Shown: positions 1 to 7,254 of the stretch, piece by piece
Position numbering within the stretch: the stretch's first letter is position 1
How the letters are laid out: each line of letters starts with the position of its first letter
Assembly: GCA_910585035.1 (NCBI GenBank)
Contig: CAJUEF010000026.1
Coordinates: 1-24,707 of the forward strand
Length of the DNA stretch: 24,707 nucleotides
From: an uncultured Christensenellaceae bacterium
Lineage (GTDB): Bacteria; Bacillota; Clostridia; Christensenellales; MGBC116941
Reading direction: 5' to 3'
Made by a program: the position numbers and the translations under genes
The notes under the pieces: generated by a model
What the model saw: only the letters and a program-made list of their open reading frames with translations
Databases searched by the model: none
Told to the model about the DNA's origin: nothing

Positions 1-39
1 TTTTCTTTTTTCTAAAAGAAAAAGAAGAGAAATAAGCAA

Positions 40-68
40 AAAAATACAGCCTTTATGGCTGTATTTTT
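40..68 (-). terminator. Intrinsic terminator of the glycosyltransferase gene
   Basis: A perfect 12-bp stem (AAAAATACAGCC with GGCTGTATTTTT) closes a TTTAT loop. It begins about 5 nt past the glycosyltransferase stop codon. Read on the minus strand it is followed by a T-run, as in a rho-independent terminator. The stem is flanked by A and T runs on both sides, so it may also work on the plus strand. Confidence 0.85.
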
Positions 69-73
69 ATTAT

Positions 74-1387
74 CTATTCATTATGTTTTGTTTTTGTGGA
101 TAAGCTTTCTATGCTTATATTTACATCATGTTTAATAGGCTCCCATTTAACCTTTTTAAACAGTGCAGCTACTGAAATAGGTATGTAAGTAAATATAAAA
201 ATTGGGAATGTAAAACAATACAATATTCTTTTAACTACAGGACAATGGATTTCTTTCCATTCAGTAATTGTTGTGATAACACCAAAGAAAAACAATATAA
301 GGTAAAAATATACTATGGACATGCCAAAGCCCTGCAGTATAATCGGTATTACGGATTGTTTGACTCCTTCTTGTATAAGTTCTAAAACAATAAATCCACA
401 GTTGACAATTACGCTTATAAAGGTCAAAAATATGGCAGGAAGAATAGTCATCAGCATATCAAAGCAAGCGAAATTTCTGAACATATTTTTAAATAGTGAA
501 AATCCATAGTGCATAACTACCTGGTAAAAACCTTTGCACCAGCGCATTCTCTGTTTCCAGGACTGGCTAAAGGTATAAGGCTGCTCATCATAAAGCTTTG
601 CCTTTCCGCAATAGCCGATTTTTTCCTTTTGTAAGATATTGGCAACTGAAAATTGAATATCCTCTGTAAGCAGGTGATATTTCCAGCCATCATTTTCTTC
701 AACCAGTTCTTTACTGAGAAGAAAGCCTGTGCCTGATATTGCACAACTGGTGCCAAGCAGCATACGTGCGTTGTTTAGGTATTTTGCTTCTCTTAAAAAC
801 CAAAGGGCATATCCTGCGGATATCCAGTTACTGCCATAGTTTTTTGAATTTCTGTAACTGGTAATAGCTCTGTAACCGTTATCAAAAACTTTGTTCATTT
901 CAGCAACATAGTTTTCATCAAGCAAGTTATCCGCATCAAAAAATATAAATGCTTCATAGCCGTTATCTGCATATTCTGCTTTAATAACGTCAAAAAAGTA
1001 ATCAAGAGCGTAACCCTTGCCAACTTCTTTATCGTTAAAGCGTTCTAATACATATGCTCCGTGCTGCCTGGCTATTTCTGCCGTATTATCCGTGCAGTTA
1101 TCCGCTATTATAAAAATATCCACCAGCTCGCCGGGGTATTTTTGTTTTTTAACAGAATCAATAAAGTTTCCTATGACAGCCTCTTCGTTTCTGGCACTTG
1201 ATACCACTGCAAACTTGTGCTGTTTTTTTGCTTCATATTCTTGCGGTTTCTTTACAAATACAGATATCAGGTAAATAAACTGATAAGCGTAAAGAATAAT
1301 GAATATTATGAAAACCGCCATATTAAAGCCTGTTATAAAGTTTAACAGAGAAATGCTCCTCCTTAGACTGTTAAGCCACCAAAACAT
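74..1387 (-). CDS. Membrane family 2 glycosyltransferase
   Basis: This is a GT2-fold enzyme expected to transfer a sugar from a nucleotide sugar at the cytoplasmic face of the membrane, for a cell-surface glycan. The catalytic domain (about residues 57-285) carries SARNEE near residue 64, the DAD metal-binding motif at 151-153, TED at 241-243 and QRMRW at 279-283. This is the pattern of processive or chitin/hyaluronan-synthase-like GT2 enzymes. One membrane segment precedes the domain (about 22-45) and about three follow it (318-335, 350-377, 395-412). The gene stands alone between two terminators, so the substrate cannot be inferred from neighbours. The ATG at 1387 has no Shine-Dalgarno site. 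A strong AAGGAGGA at 1357-1364 lies inside the frame, 9 nt before a CTG at 1348-1346, so translation may begin there and give about 424 residues. Confidence 0.85.
   Translation of the reverse strand: MFWWLNSLRRSISLLNFITGFNMAVFIIFIILYAYQFIYLISVFVKKPQEYEAKKQHKFAVVSSARNEEAVIGNFIDSVKKQKYPGELVDIFIIADNCTDNTAEIARQHGAYVLERFNDKEVGKGYALDYFFDVIKAEYADNGYEAFIFFDADNLLDENYVAEMNKVFDNGYRAITSYRNSKNYGSNWISAGYALWFLREAKYLNNARMLLGTSCAISGTGFLLSKELVEENDGWKYHLLTEDIQFSVANILQKEKIGYCGKAKLYDEQPYTFSQSWKQRMRWCKGFYQVVMHYGFSLFKNMFRNFACFDMLMTILPAIFLTFISVIVNCGFIVLELIQEGVKQSVIPIILQGFGMSIVYFYLILFFFGVITTITEWKEIHCPVVKRILYCFTFPIFIFTYIPISVAALFKKVKWEPIKHDVNISIESLSTKTKHNE
1357..1364 (-). promoter_or_regulatory. Strong Shine-Dalgarno inside the annotated glycosyltransferase frame
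   Basis: The minus strand reads AAGGAGGA here, in codons 8-11 of the frame counted from the ATG at 1387. No ATG, GTG or TTG follows at a normal distance. CTG at 1348-1346 lies 9 nt beyond GGAGG, and ATT at 1354-1352 is only 3 nt away. The site questions the ATG start, which has no ribosome site of its own. Confidence 0.45.
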
Positions 1388-1460
1388 ATATATAATCGGT
1401 GGCGTTCATGAAATATTCATACATTTATTAATTATATCATTTTTTCAGCAATATACAAGA

Positions 1461-1487
1461 AAAAATTTGGGGCGAAAGCACGCCCCA
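1461..1487 (-). terminator. Intrinsic terminator of the acyl-CoA synthetase operon
   Basis: GGGGCG (1469-1474) pairs with CGCCCC (1481-1486) around a 6-nt loop, with one further T-A pair. Read on the minus strand the stem is followed by AAATTTTTTC. It starts about 15 nt past the synthetase stop codon. Confidence 0.8.
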
Positions 1488-1501
1488 TAAAAAATAAACC
1501 T

Positions 1502-3169
1502 TTATTTTTTCTTTTCATTGTCTTTTGCTCTTATTTCCACACGTCGTATTTTGCCGCTTATGGTTTTTGGAAGATTGTTTGTAAACTCAATAATTCTTGG
1601 GTATTTATAAGGAGCTGTTACGTTTTTAACGTGATTTTGCAGCTCTTTTTTCAATTCCTCGCTTGGCTCATAGCCTCTTGCAAGAGTGATTGTTGCTTTA
1701 ACCACGGAGCCCCTTACAGGGTCTGGAGCGGCGGTTACTGCGCATTCAAGAACGGAAGGATGCTCAAGAAGCGCACTTTCTACCTCGAAAGGTCCTATGC
1801 GGTAGCCGCTGGATTTTATAACGTCATCTGCGCGTCCTACATACCAGTAATATCCGTGTTCATCTCTCCATGCAACATCGCCGGTATGATACACTCCGTC
1901 TTTCCAGGCTTCTTCGGTTTTTTTATCATCTTTGTAATAGCCTGTAAACAGCCCCACCTGACCGTTTCTGTTAGCTCTAAATACAATTTGGCCAACTTCA
2001 CCGGTTTTGCAGCTTTTTCCGTCTTCAGATACTATATCCACATTGTATGTAGGGCTTGGTTTGCCCATGGAGCCTGGCTGCACGTCTATCCATTCATAGT
2101 TTGCCATAGCAAGGGTACATTCTGTCTGTCCAAAGCCTTCGCGAAGCTCCAGACCCGTAATATCCTTAAACTGTTTAAACACTTCAGGGTTGAGAGGTTC
2201 ACCGGCAATGGAAGCGTGTTTTACACTTGCAAAGTCTTCCTTGGTAATATCCTCTTTAATCAAAAAGCGGAATACTGTAGGAGGAGCGCAGAAAGTGGTT
2301 ATTTTGTATTTCCTGATTTTTTCAATAAGCTTATCAGGCTCGAATTTATCAAAATCATATACAAAAATTGCGGTTTCACACATCCACTGACCGTACAGCT
2401 TGCCCCAGGCAGCCTTACCCCAGCCGGTCTCTGATACCGTGAGGTGAAGCCCGTCTTCTTCACAGTGATGCCAGTACCTTGCTGTATGTATATGCCCGAG
2501 AGGATAAGTATAGTCGTGTGCCACCATTTTTGGATAACCTGTTGTACCTGAGGTAAAGTAGAGCAGCATAATATCGTCATTGCATGCGTCTAAATCTCCC
2601 TCAGGGCGTTTGAACTCGTCACTGTATTTTTCTATTTCTTCATTAAAATTTTCAAAGCCTTCTACGTTTCCGGTGCAGGATAGTATTACAGGTCTTGTTC
2701 CCATTTCCACGCCTTCAAGCACGTGTTTTGGAACGTCGTTGGTTTCTGTGCACACAATCATATCCACATCGCCCATTTCAACCCTGTAATTAACATCCTT
2801 TGCCATAAGCAGGCTTGTTGCCGGAATTGTAATTGCTCCCAGCTTGTGAAGGGCGAGAATGGAATACCAGTATTGATAATGTCTTTTCAGTATCAGCATT
2901 ACCGACTTGCCTTTGGAAATTCCTTTACTTTGGAAATAGTTGGCCGTTTTATTGACTTGCTTTTGAAGCTCCCCAAAGGTTATTATTTTTTCATTATCCT
3001 CTACGTCGCACCATATCATAGCAATTTTATCAGGCTTTTCATTTGCAATTTCATCTATTACATCATAGGCAAAATTAAATTTATCAGGTACGTTTATTCT
3101 GTAATTTACGTAGAAATCTTCATATGAATTAAATTCAGTTCTATTTATATATTTAGAATATAAAGCCAT
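1502..3169 (-). CDS. AMP-forming acyl-CoA synthetase (medium-chain/ACSM-like)
   Basis: This ANL-superfamily enzyme activates a carboxylic acid with ATP to an acyl-AMP and then forms the CoA thioester, in the cytoplasm. The phosphate-binding motif YFTSGTTGYPK is at 204-214, GFGQTE at 345-350, YHTGD at 427-431, the hinge region with GYRIGP at 455-460, and the A10 motif with the catalytic Lys at about 540 (KTISGKIRR). The 555-residue length and the sequence texture fit ACSM or acetyl-CoA-synthetase-like enzymes. The acid (acetate, a branched-chain acid or another short to medium acid) is not determined. The start is supported by AGGAGA 6 nt upstream. Only 9 nt separate it from the XRE-cupin gene, so they are co-transcribed. 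The same pairing of an XRE-cupin regulator with an acyl-CoA ligase is common in Clostridia, which suggests local control by substrate or product. Confidence 0.93.
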   Translation of the reverse strand: MALYSKYINRTEFNSYEDFYVNYRINVPDKFNFAYDVIDEIANEKPDKIAMIWCDVEDNEKIITFGELQKQVNKTANYFQSKGISKGKSVMLILKRHYQYWYSILALHKLGAITIPATSLLMAKDVNYRVEMGDVDMIVCTETNDVPKHVLEGVEMGTRPVILSCTGNVEGFENFNEEIEKYSDEFKRPEGDLDACNDDIMLLYFTSGTTGYPKMVAHDYTYPLGHIHTARYWHHCEEDGLHLTVSETGWGKAAWGKLYGQWMCETAIFVYDFDKFEPDKLIEKIRKYKITTFCAPPTVFRFLIKEDITKEDFASVKHASIAGEPLNPEVFKQFKDITGLELREGFGQTECTLAMANYEWIDVQPGSMGKPSPTYNVDIVSEDGKSCKTGEVGQIVFRANRNGQVGLFTGYYKDDKKTEEAWKDGVYHTGDVAWRDEHGYYWYVGRADDVIKSSGYRIGPFEVESALLEHPSVLECAVTAAPDPVRGSVVKATITLARGYEPSEELKKELQNHVKNVTAPYKYPRIIEFTNNLPKTISGKIRRVEIRAKDNEKKK

Positions 3170-3178
3170 TGTCTTCTC

Positions 3179-3736
3179 CTACTTAATTATGATTGCAAGC
3201 ATTTCGCAATCGGTTTTGCCGATAGCCGTCATGCTGTGAGGCGTGTTTGAATTATAGTAAATGCTGTCGCCCGCATTTAATTCGTATACATTTCCGCCAA
3301 GGTCTATTTTAAGAGTGCCTTTTAAAACATAGTCAAATTCTTCGCCTTCGTGTCTGCTGTAAATTCCAAAGCTTTCACTAGGCTCGTATTTTTTCACAAC
3401 GTAGAAAGGGCTTGCCTTAGCGTTTTTAAACGTAGCTGCCAAATGCCTGTAAATAAATTCTTCGTTGCGTTTAAAGAGAACGCCTTCACCTTTGCGGGTA
3501 AGACATTCAAATTTAAGCTTAGGGTCGTCTCCTGTAAGAAGGCTGGTAATATCCACGCCTAGAGTTGAAGCAATACATTGAAGCTGGGAGAAGGCAAAAT
3601 CATTTTTACCCTGTTCCATATCCTGATATTCGGAAATGGAAACGGAAAGTTTGTCAGCCAGTTCTTTCTCGGTTACATCGCAAATATCCCTGAGACTTGC
3701 AATTCTTTCACCAACTAATTTCAATTCGTCTTCCAT
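3179..3736 (-). CDS. XRE-family transcriptional regulator with C-terminal cupin domain
   Basis: The 185-residue protein has an N-terminal helix-turn-helix of the XRE/HTH_3 type (about residues 5-65) and a C-terminal cupin_2 barrel (about 112-183). Cupin metal or ligand residues are visible around H129, E132 and E133 and at H167. Members of this family bind DNA as dimers and are thought to sense a small ligand through the cupin. The gene is 9 nt upstream of the acyl-CoA synthetase and 39 nt downstream of ddh, with no terminator in either gap. AGGAGG lies 9 nt before the ATG. The AT-only dyad AAATATTTAAATATTT in the gap to ddh could be an operator or just AT-rich sequence. The target and effector are unknown; control of the operon it sits in is an inference. 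Confidence 0.9.
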   Translation of the reverse strand: MEDELKLVGERIASLRDICDVTEKELADKLSVSISEYQDMEQGKNDFAFSQLQCIASTLGVDITSLLTGDDPKLKFECLTRKGEGVLFKRNEEFIYRHLAATFKNAKASPFYVVKKYEPSESFGIYSRHEGEEFDYVLKGTLKIDLGGNVYELNAGDSIYYNSNTPHSMTAIGKTDCEMLAIIIK

Positions 3737-3775
3737 ATAAGTTTCCTCCTACTAAATATTTAAATATTTTATTTA

Positions 3776-4663
3776 TTAAACAAGTTTTGATACCCAGTAT
3801 TCCCGCTCCCCAGGGAGCAGGTCTACAGGAGGAATCTCTATAATTGTGTAACATCCGCTTTTAAGGCGGCATGCCGCTCTTGCACAGCCTGTCATTATCT
3901 GTGCTGTAAGCGCCGGATTATCAATGGTCATATTAAAACTCATACGCTGGTTATTCACGCCGCTGGACATTCCAAGGCGCTGTAAGTCAACACCGTGACC
4001 TGCATTTTTAACTTCGTTAATATCTTCAACCTGAATAACGTGGGTTTCATCATGAACAAAATAAGGGTCGTTTTTAACGGCATTTTCTACCCTTGTAAAC
4101 TCAGCGCCTTTTTCAAGCTGCACATATACCATGCGCCGGTGAATTCCTGTGCCAAGAGGAATGGTCATTGAGATAGCGTCTACAACGCCGTCAATTGCTT
4201 TAACGGCAACACTGTGACCCATGCTCATACCGGGACCGAAATTAGTGTAAGTAACTCCTGTAGGTATCATGGCCTGCATGAGTACACGTATACAGGAATC
4301 GCTTCCCGGGTCCCAACCTGCGGCAGTTACGGAAACGGCGTTTCCATCCTTTGCCAGCTTATCCAGCTTGGCGCGAACATCCTTTATCTGGGTGTGAATG
4401 TCAAAGCTGTCTACAGTGGAAATACCCTTTGAAAGGTATTTTCCCGCAGTATCAGGAATGCTTCTTGAAGGTGCGCAAAGTATTACCACGTCAATTTTTT
4501 CTGTTAAGTGTTCTATATCCGTTGCAACAGGCACATCAATAGAAGGGATGGGAGAAGGAGTTCTCCTTATAATTCCGCAAAGTTTCATATCATCAGCTAA
4601 AAGCACAGCTTTTACTACGCTTTTTCCAATGTTTCCATATCCTACAACAGCTACGTTAATCAT
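3776..4663 (-). CDS. ddh: meso-Diaminopimelate D-dehydrogenase, type II
   Basis: The enzyme catalyses the reversible NADPH-dependent amination of tetrahydrodipicolinate to meso-2,6-diaminopimelate (EC 1.4.1.16). This is a one-step route to lysine and to the peptidoglycan cross-linking residue. The Rossmann nucleotide-binding motif GYGNIG is at residues 8-13, GWDPG at 116-120 and NFGPGMSMGHS at 141-151. At 295 residues it is shorter than the Corynebacterium enzyme (about 320) and, as I remember it, closely resembles the Symbiobacterium thermophilum type II enzyme of about 299 residues, which also acts on some D-amino acids. AGAGGTG precedes the ATG. It is the first gene of a likely operon with the XRE-cupin regulator and the acyl-CoA synthetase. 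Whether it serves lysine synthesis or D-amino acid metabolism is not shown here. Confidence 0.92.
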   Translation of the reverse strand: MINVAVVGYGNIGKSVVKAVLLADDMKLCGIIRRTPSPIPSIDVPVATDIEHLTEKIDVVILCAPSRSIPDTAGKYLSKGISTVDSFDIHTQIKDVRAKLDKLAKDGNAVSVTAAGWDPGSDSCIRVLMQAMIPTGVTYTNFGPGMSMGHSVAVKAIDGVVDAISMTIPLGTGIHRRMVYVQLEKGAEFTRVENAVKNDPYFVHDETHVIQVEDINEVKNAGHGVDLQRLGMSSGVNNQRMSFNMTIDNPALTAQIMTGCARAACRLKSGCYTIIEIPPVDLLPGEREYWVSKLV

Positions 4664-4701
4664 AATTTCACCTCTTTATATTAAAATGTCAATAATTAAT
4701 T

Positions 4702-4730
4702 ATTTTACCACTATGGAATAAAATGTACAA
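4702..4730 (-). promoter_or_regulatory. Candidate sigma-A promoter for the ddh operon
   Basis: On the minus strand, TTGTAC (4725-4730) and TAAAAT (4702-4707) are separated by 17 nt, about 40 nt upstream of the ddh ATG. The -10 matches five of six consensus bases but the -35 only the first three, so this is a moderate candidate. Confidence 0.4.
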
Positions 4731-5012
4731 GTGCTTTGTCGCTTGTTTGTCAGTTTGTCTTTAAAAAATTAAAAGAAGTTAATGACTAGGTTTTTTAGTT
4801 TATCGCCAATATTATAGGCTATCCGACATAGTTGTAATATTGTTACACATTAAACTTTTAGTGGGGAATTCCGATATTTATAATACATATTTCCTTTTTT
4901 TATGAAAAAGAAAAGTACCAAAAAGAAAACCACATATATTTTTTACTGTAACTTACTTTTTTATAATTAAGTTTTTTCTTTAAGAAGAAAGGTGAAAAGG
5001 GATTATAACATC
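4731..5012. other. Gene-free AT-rich intergenic region between ddh and the EF-hand gene
   Basis: The two flanking genes diverge from this stretch. I see no RNA gene or convincing terminator. There are A/T tracts, and around 4891-4928 a TTCC-T-run/GAAAAAGAAAAG pattern that resembles the AT-rich inverted repeat at 1-34. A TATAAT at 4962-4967 could be the -10 of the EF-hand gene, but no good -35 is spaced 17 nt away. Confidence 0.5.
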
Positions 5013-5035
5013 ATGAAAAAAAGGAGGCGGAATAT

Positions 5036-6142
5036 TTGAAAATTGACAGCTCTAATGTGGCTCTTGCCGCAGACACCAAAAAGTCGGAAGCGCGTTATAA
5101 AAAAGAAACAATGCAGGTGGCAACCCGTAACGGCGCACTTATAAACATAGAAAGAGAAGAAGGCTATATTGAAGATACTGTTACCATATCCGACGAGGCC
5201 CGCACAATTATAAACCAAAATGAAGCTAACATTACGACAAGTATTGGACAATCGGGATTTTCCTTTGATATGAACGATTATAAGAGCACACAGATTGAAG
5301 CGCTTACCAGGATGATAAGCATGTTAACGGGAAAAAAACTGAAATTTTTTACGCCGTCTAAAATGCTGCAGCAGTCATTTACCGGCGAGGCAAGGCGCAT
5401 GGAAGCGCAGAGAATGCAGATGCGTTTGCAAGGCAGTATGAGCGGCGGTGGGAAAAGCATACTTGGCGGCGGAGTTGTGGGGATTAATTACCAGTCTACC
5501 GAAACCCGTGTGGAAAAGGAAACCATGAATTTTGCAGCAAGGGGAACAGTGAGAACAGCAGACGGCAGGGAAATTGATTTTTCCGCAAGTATTTCCATGA
5601 ACAGGGAATTTGTTGAAAAGACAAATATGTCCTTTCAGGCAGGTATTATGAACGCTGTTGATCCGCTGGTAATTAATTTTGATTCTGCCGGAACTGACCT
5701 TACCGAGACAAAATTTTCCTTTGATTTAGACTGTGACGGCATTGAGGACAGTATATCCTTTGTCGGTGAGGGCAGCGGATTTTTAGCTTTGGATATTAAT
5801 GGCGACGGAAAGATTAACGACGGCAGCGAGCTTTTTGGAACCCAGTCCGGAAATGGGTTTGCTGATCTTGCCAAATATGATGACGACGGGAATGGCTGGA
5901 TAGACGAAAACGATGCTATTTACGACAAGCTGCGTATATGGACTAAGGATAAATATGGCAATGACAAGCTGCTTGCCCTTGGAGTTAAAGGCATTGGCGC
6001 AATTTATCTTGGCAGCACCCAGAGTGACTTTACTGTTAAAAACAGCTCTAATGCGGCTCTTGGGCAGGTGCGAAGGACGGGCATTTTTCTAAAGGAAAAC
6101 GGTGAAGTGGGAACAATTCAGCATGTGGATTTAATGATGTAA
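5036..6142 (+). CDS. EF-hand-like calcium-binding protein, no signal peptide
   Basis: The 368-residue protein ends in tandem Asp/Asn-rich loops of EF-hand or dockerin type: one near 230-240, one at about 253-264 (ALDINGDGKINDGSELFG) and one at about 282-293 (DDDGNGWIDEND). This module also occurs in many large calcium-binding and RTX-type proteins, where it binds Ca2+. The N-terminal 200 residues are polar, with a helical Met/Gln/Arg-rich stretch (about 108-133) and a Gly-rich patch (about 133-150). No signal peptide or membrane segment is visible, so a cytoplasmic location, or non-classical export, is inferred. The start is TTG, set by AGGAGG at 5022-5027 with 8-nt spacing. The gene is alone on its strand and ends before a bidirectional terminator. 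Its function is unknown. Confidence 0.8.
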   Translation: MKIDSSNVALAADTKKSEARYKKETMQVATRNGALINIEREEGYIEDTVTISDEARTIINQNEANITTSIGQSGFSFDMNDYKSTQIEALTRMISMLTGKKLKFFTPSKMLQQSFTGEARRMEAQRMQMRLQGSMSGGGKSILGGGVVGINYQSTETRVEKETMNFAARGTVRTADGREIDFSASISMNREFVEKTNMSFQAGIMNAVDPLVINFDSAGTDLTETKFSFDLDCDGIEDSISFVGEGSGFLALDINGDGKINDGSELFGTQSGNGFADLAKYDDDGNGWIDENDAIYDKLRIWTKDKYGNDKLLALGVKGIGAIYLGSTQSDFTVKNSSNAALGQVRRTGIFLKENGEVGTIQHVDLMM

Positions 6143-6200
6143 TTATTACATTTATTTTAAGAGAAGTATAATATTAAAAAAGTACATAGCATATTGATAT

Positions 6201-6236
6201 AAAAAGGCTCCATTAATAAGTATGGAGTCTTTTTAT
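6201..6236. terminator. Bidirectional terminator between convergent genes
   Basis: AAAAAGGCTCCAT pairs with ATGGAGTCTTTTT around an 8-nt loop, with one G-T wobble. T-runs follow on either strand. It separates the EF-hand gene (+) from the DUF2812 gene (-). Confidence 0.85.
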
Positions 6237-6249
6237 AAGGCATTTTAAT

Positions 6250-6780
6250 TTATTCATGCAGGCTGCGTTCCTTATGGAGCTTACATTTTTTCATATAAAT
6301 CGTATGATAGCCTAAGAGTGAGGCTACTCCTAAAATGATATTAACTGAGCCAATAAGCTTGTTTGTTAAAAATCCCATAAATACATTTAATATGCCTATT
6401 GTTAAGTTTAATAAACATAGAGATAGTATAAGACAAAGTATAGTATTAATATGTTTTATAATTGAATCTATGTCGGAAAATAGTTCAAAGGGGGTATCGG
6501 AAGCTTTTTTGCGAAGATAAACCCATCTACACCAGCTTCCAACAAATTCTATGCCCGTATCCTTTAAAAACTCTATATAATCCATGCTGCTTTTATTTGA
6601 TGCTCTCTTTTCCAATAACTCTAAACGGTATACATATTCTCCCGGCAGACCATCCTCAAAAACGTAAGTGCAAAAGCCTGTTTCTATTAGCTGCATACCC
6701 ATTGCAGACATATCGTTAATCCATTGTTCTTCTTTATCAAAATCCCAGACAAAGAAAAGTTTGTGTATTTTTTTAGTCAA
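6250..6780 (-). CDS. DUF2812 membrane protein
   Basis: The 176-residue protein has an N-terminal soluble DUF2812 domain, with KLFFVWDFDKEEQWINDMSA near the start and a conserved-looking CRWVYLRK near 84-91. Two hydrophobic segments follow at about 112-130 and 136-160, ending in a basic tail. DUF2812 proteins are commonly encoded directly downstream of a PadR regulator, as here, and their biochemical role is unknown. The TTG start lies inside the end of padR (8-nt overlap), with GGGGGTG about 6 nt upstream, so translation is probably coupled. It should be co-repressed with padR from the promoter at 7155-7183. Confidence 0.85.
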   Translation of the reverse strand: MTKKIHKLFFVWDFDKEEQWINDMSAMGMQLIETGFCTYVFEDGLPGEYVYRLELLEKRASNKSSMDYIEFLKDTGIEFVGSWCRWVYLRKKASDTPFELFSDIDSIIKHINTILCLILSLCLLNLTIGILNVFMGFLTNKLIGSVNIILGVASLLGYHTIYMKKCKLHKERSLHE

Positions 6781-7105
6781 TTATTTCACCCCCGATTATT
6801 TTTTCGCCGTTTTTAATCAGTTCGCGCAAACGGTGAATTTCACCTTTTAATATGGATTTTCCAAGCTCTGTAATAACATATTCTTTTTTTCTGCCGCCGG
6901 AGATTTCAGGCAGGGCGTTTATCCAGCCTTTATCCAAAAGGGAATTTATTGCGCCATATAGAGTGCCGGCAGCAAGGCGCACTCTTCCACTGGACATGGC
7001 CTTAGTTTTTTGCATAATGCCATAGCCGTGAAGAGGCTCGCAAAGAGATAATAATATGTAATAAACTCCCTCTGTAAGCGCTATGTTTTCCTGATTGTTA
7101 CTCAA
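6773..7105 (-). CDS. PadR-family transcriptional repressor
   Basis: The 110-residue protein is a short (PadR-s1) winged helix. It reads EGVYYILLSLCEPLHGYGIM at the N-terminus, then AAGTLYGAINSLLDKGWI, GGRKKEYVIT in the wing and a short C-terminal dimerisation helix. This order is typical of PadR. Such regulators bind dyads in their own promoters and release on binding a drug-like or phenolic ligand. TTG is the start, 8 nt after GGAGG; no ATG lies nearby in frame. It overlaps the DUF2812 gene by 8 nt. Three CGATATA half-sites cover its promoter (7133-7176), which supports autorepression. The inducer is unknown. Confidence 0.9.
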   Translation of the reverse strand: MSNNQENIALTEGVYYILLSLCEPLHGYGIMQKTKAMSSGRVRLAAGTLYGAINSLLDKGWINALPEISGGRKKEYVITELGKSILKGEIHRLRELIKNGEKIIGGEIID

Positions 7106-7132
7106 TATTTAAGCCTCCGTTATAACTATAAC

Positions 7133-7183
7133 CGATATATCGTATTACGATATAATTATAACGTCAGACGATATATTTGTCAA
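7133..7183 (-). promoter_or_regulatory. Consensus sigma-A promoter of padR with overlapping operator repeats
   Basis: On the minus strand, TTGACA (7178-7183), a 17-nt spacer and TATAAT (7155-7160) match the sigma-A consensus exactly. CGATATA occurs three times on the plus strand: 7133-7139, 7148-7154 and 7169-7175. The first overlaps TATATCG (7136-7142), which with 7148-7154 forms a 7-bp inverted repeat around a 5-bp centre. The third lies between the -35 and -10 boxes. A strong promoter covered by repeats suits repression by the PadR protein encoded just downstream. Confidence 0.8.
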
Positions 7184-7210
7184 GGGATTAAATTTTTATT
7201 TTAAGAAACA

Positions 7211-7241
7211 AAAAAAGCCCACCTAAAATGATGAGCTTTTT
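7211..7241 (-). terminator. Intrinsic terminator of the sulfhydrylase gene
   Basis: On the minus strand AAAAAGCTCA pairs with TGGGCTTTTT, with a T-G wobble, and a T-run follows. It sits about 14 nt beyond the metY stop codon. Confidence 0.75.
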
Positions 7242-7254
7242 GCTGCAATATCTT

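Noticed and set aside
1631..2434. Plus-strand open frame of 267 codons opposite the acyl-CoA synthetase
   Set aside because: It lies wholly antisense to a gene with clear ANL motifs. Its translation has no recognisable domain and no ribosome site, so it is a shadow frame.
5013..5039. Eight-residue leader ORF containing the AGGAGG of the EF-hand gene
   Set aside because: It has no convincing ribosome site of its own and could arise by chance. A regulatory leader peptide would need conservation data.
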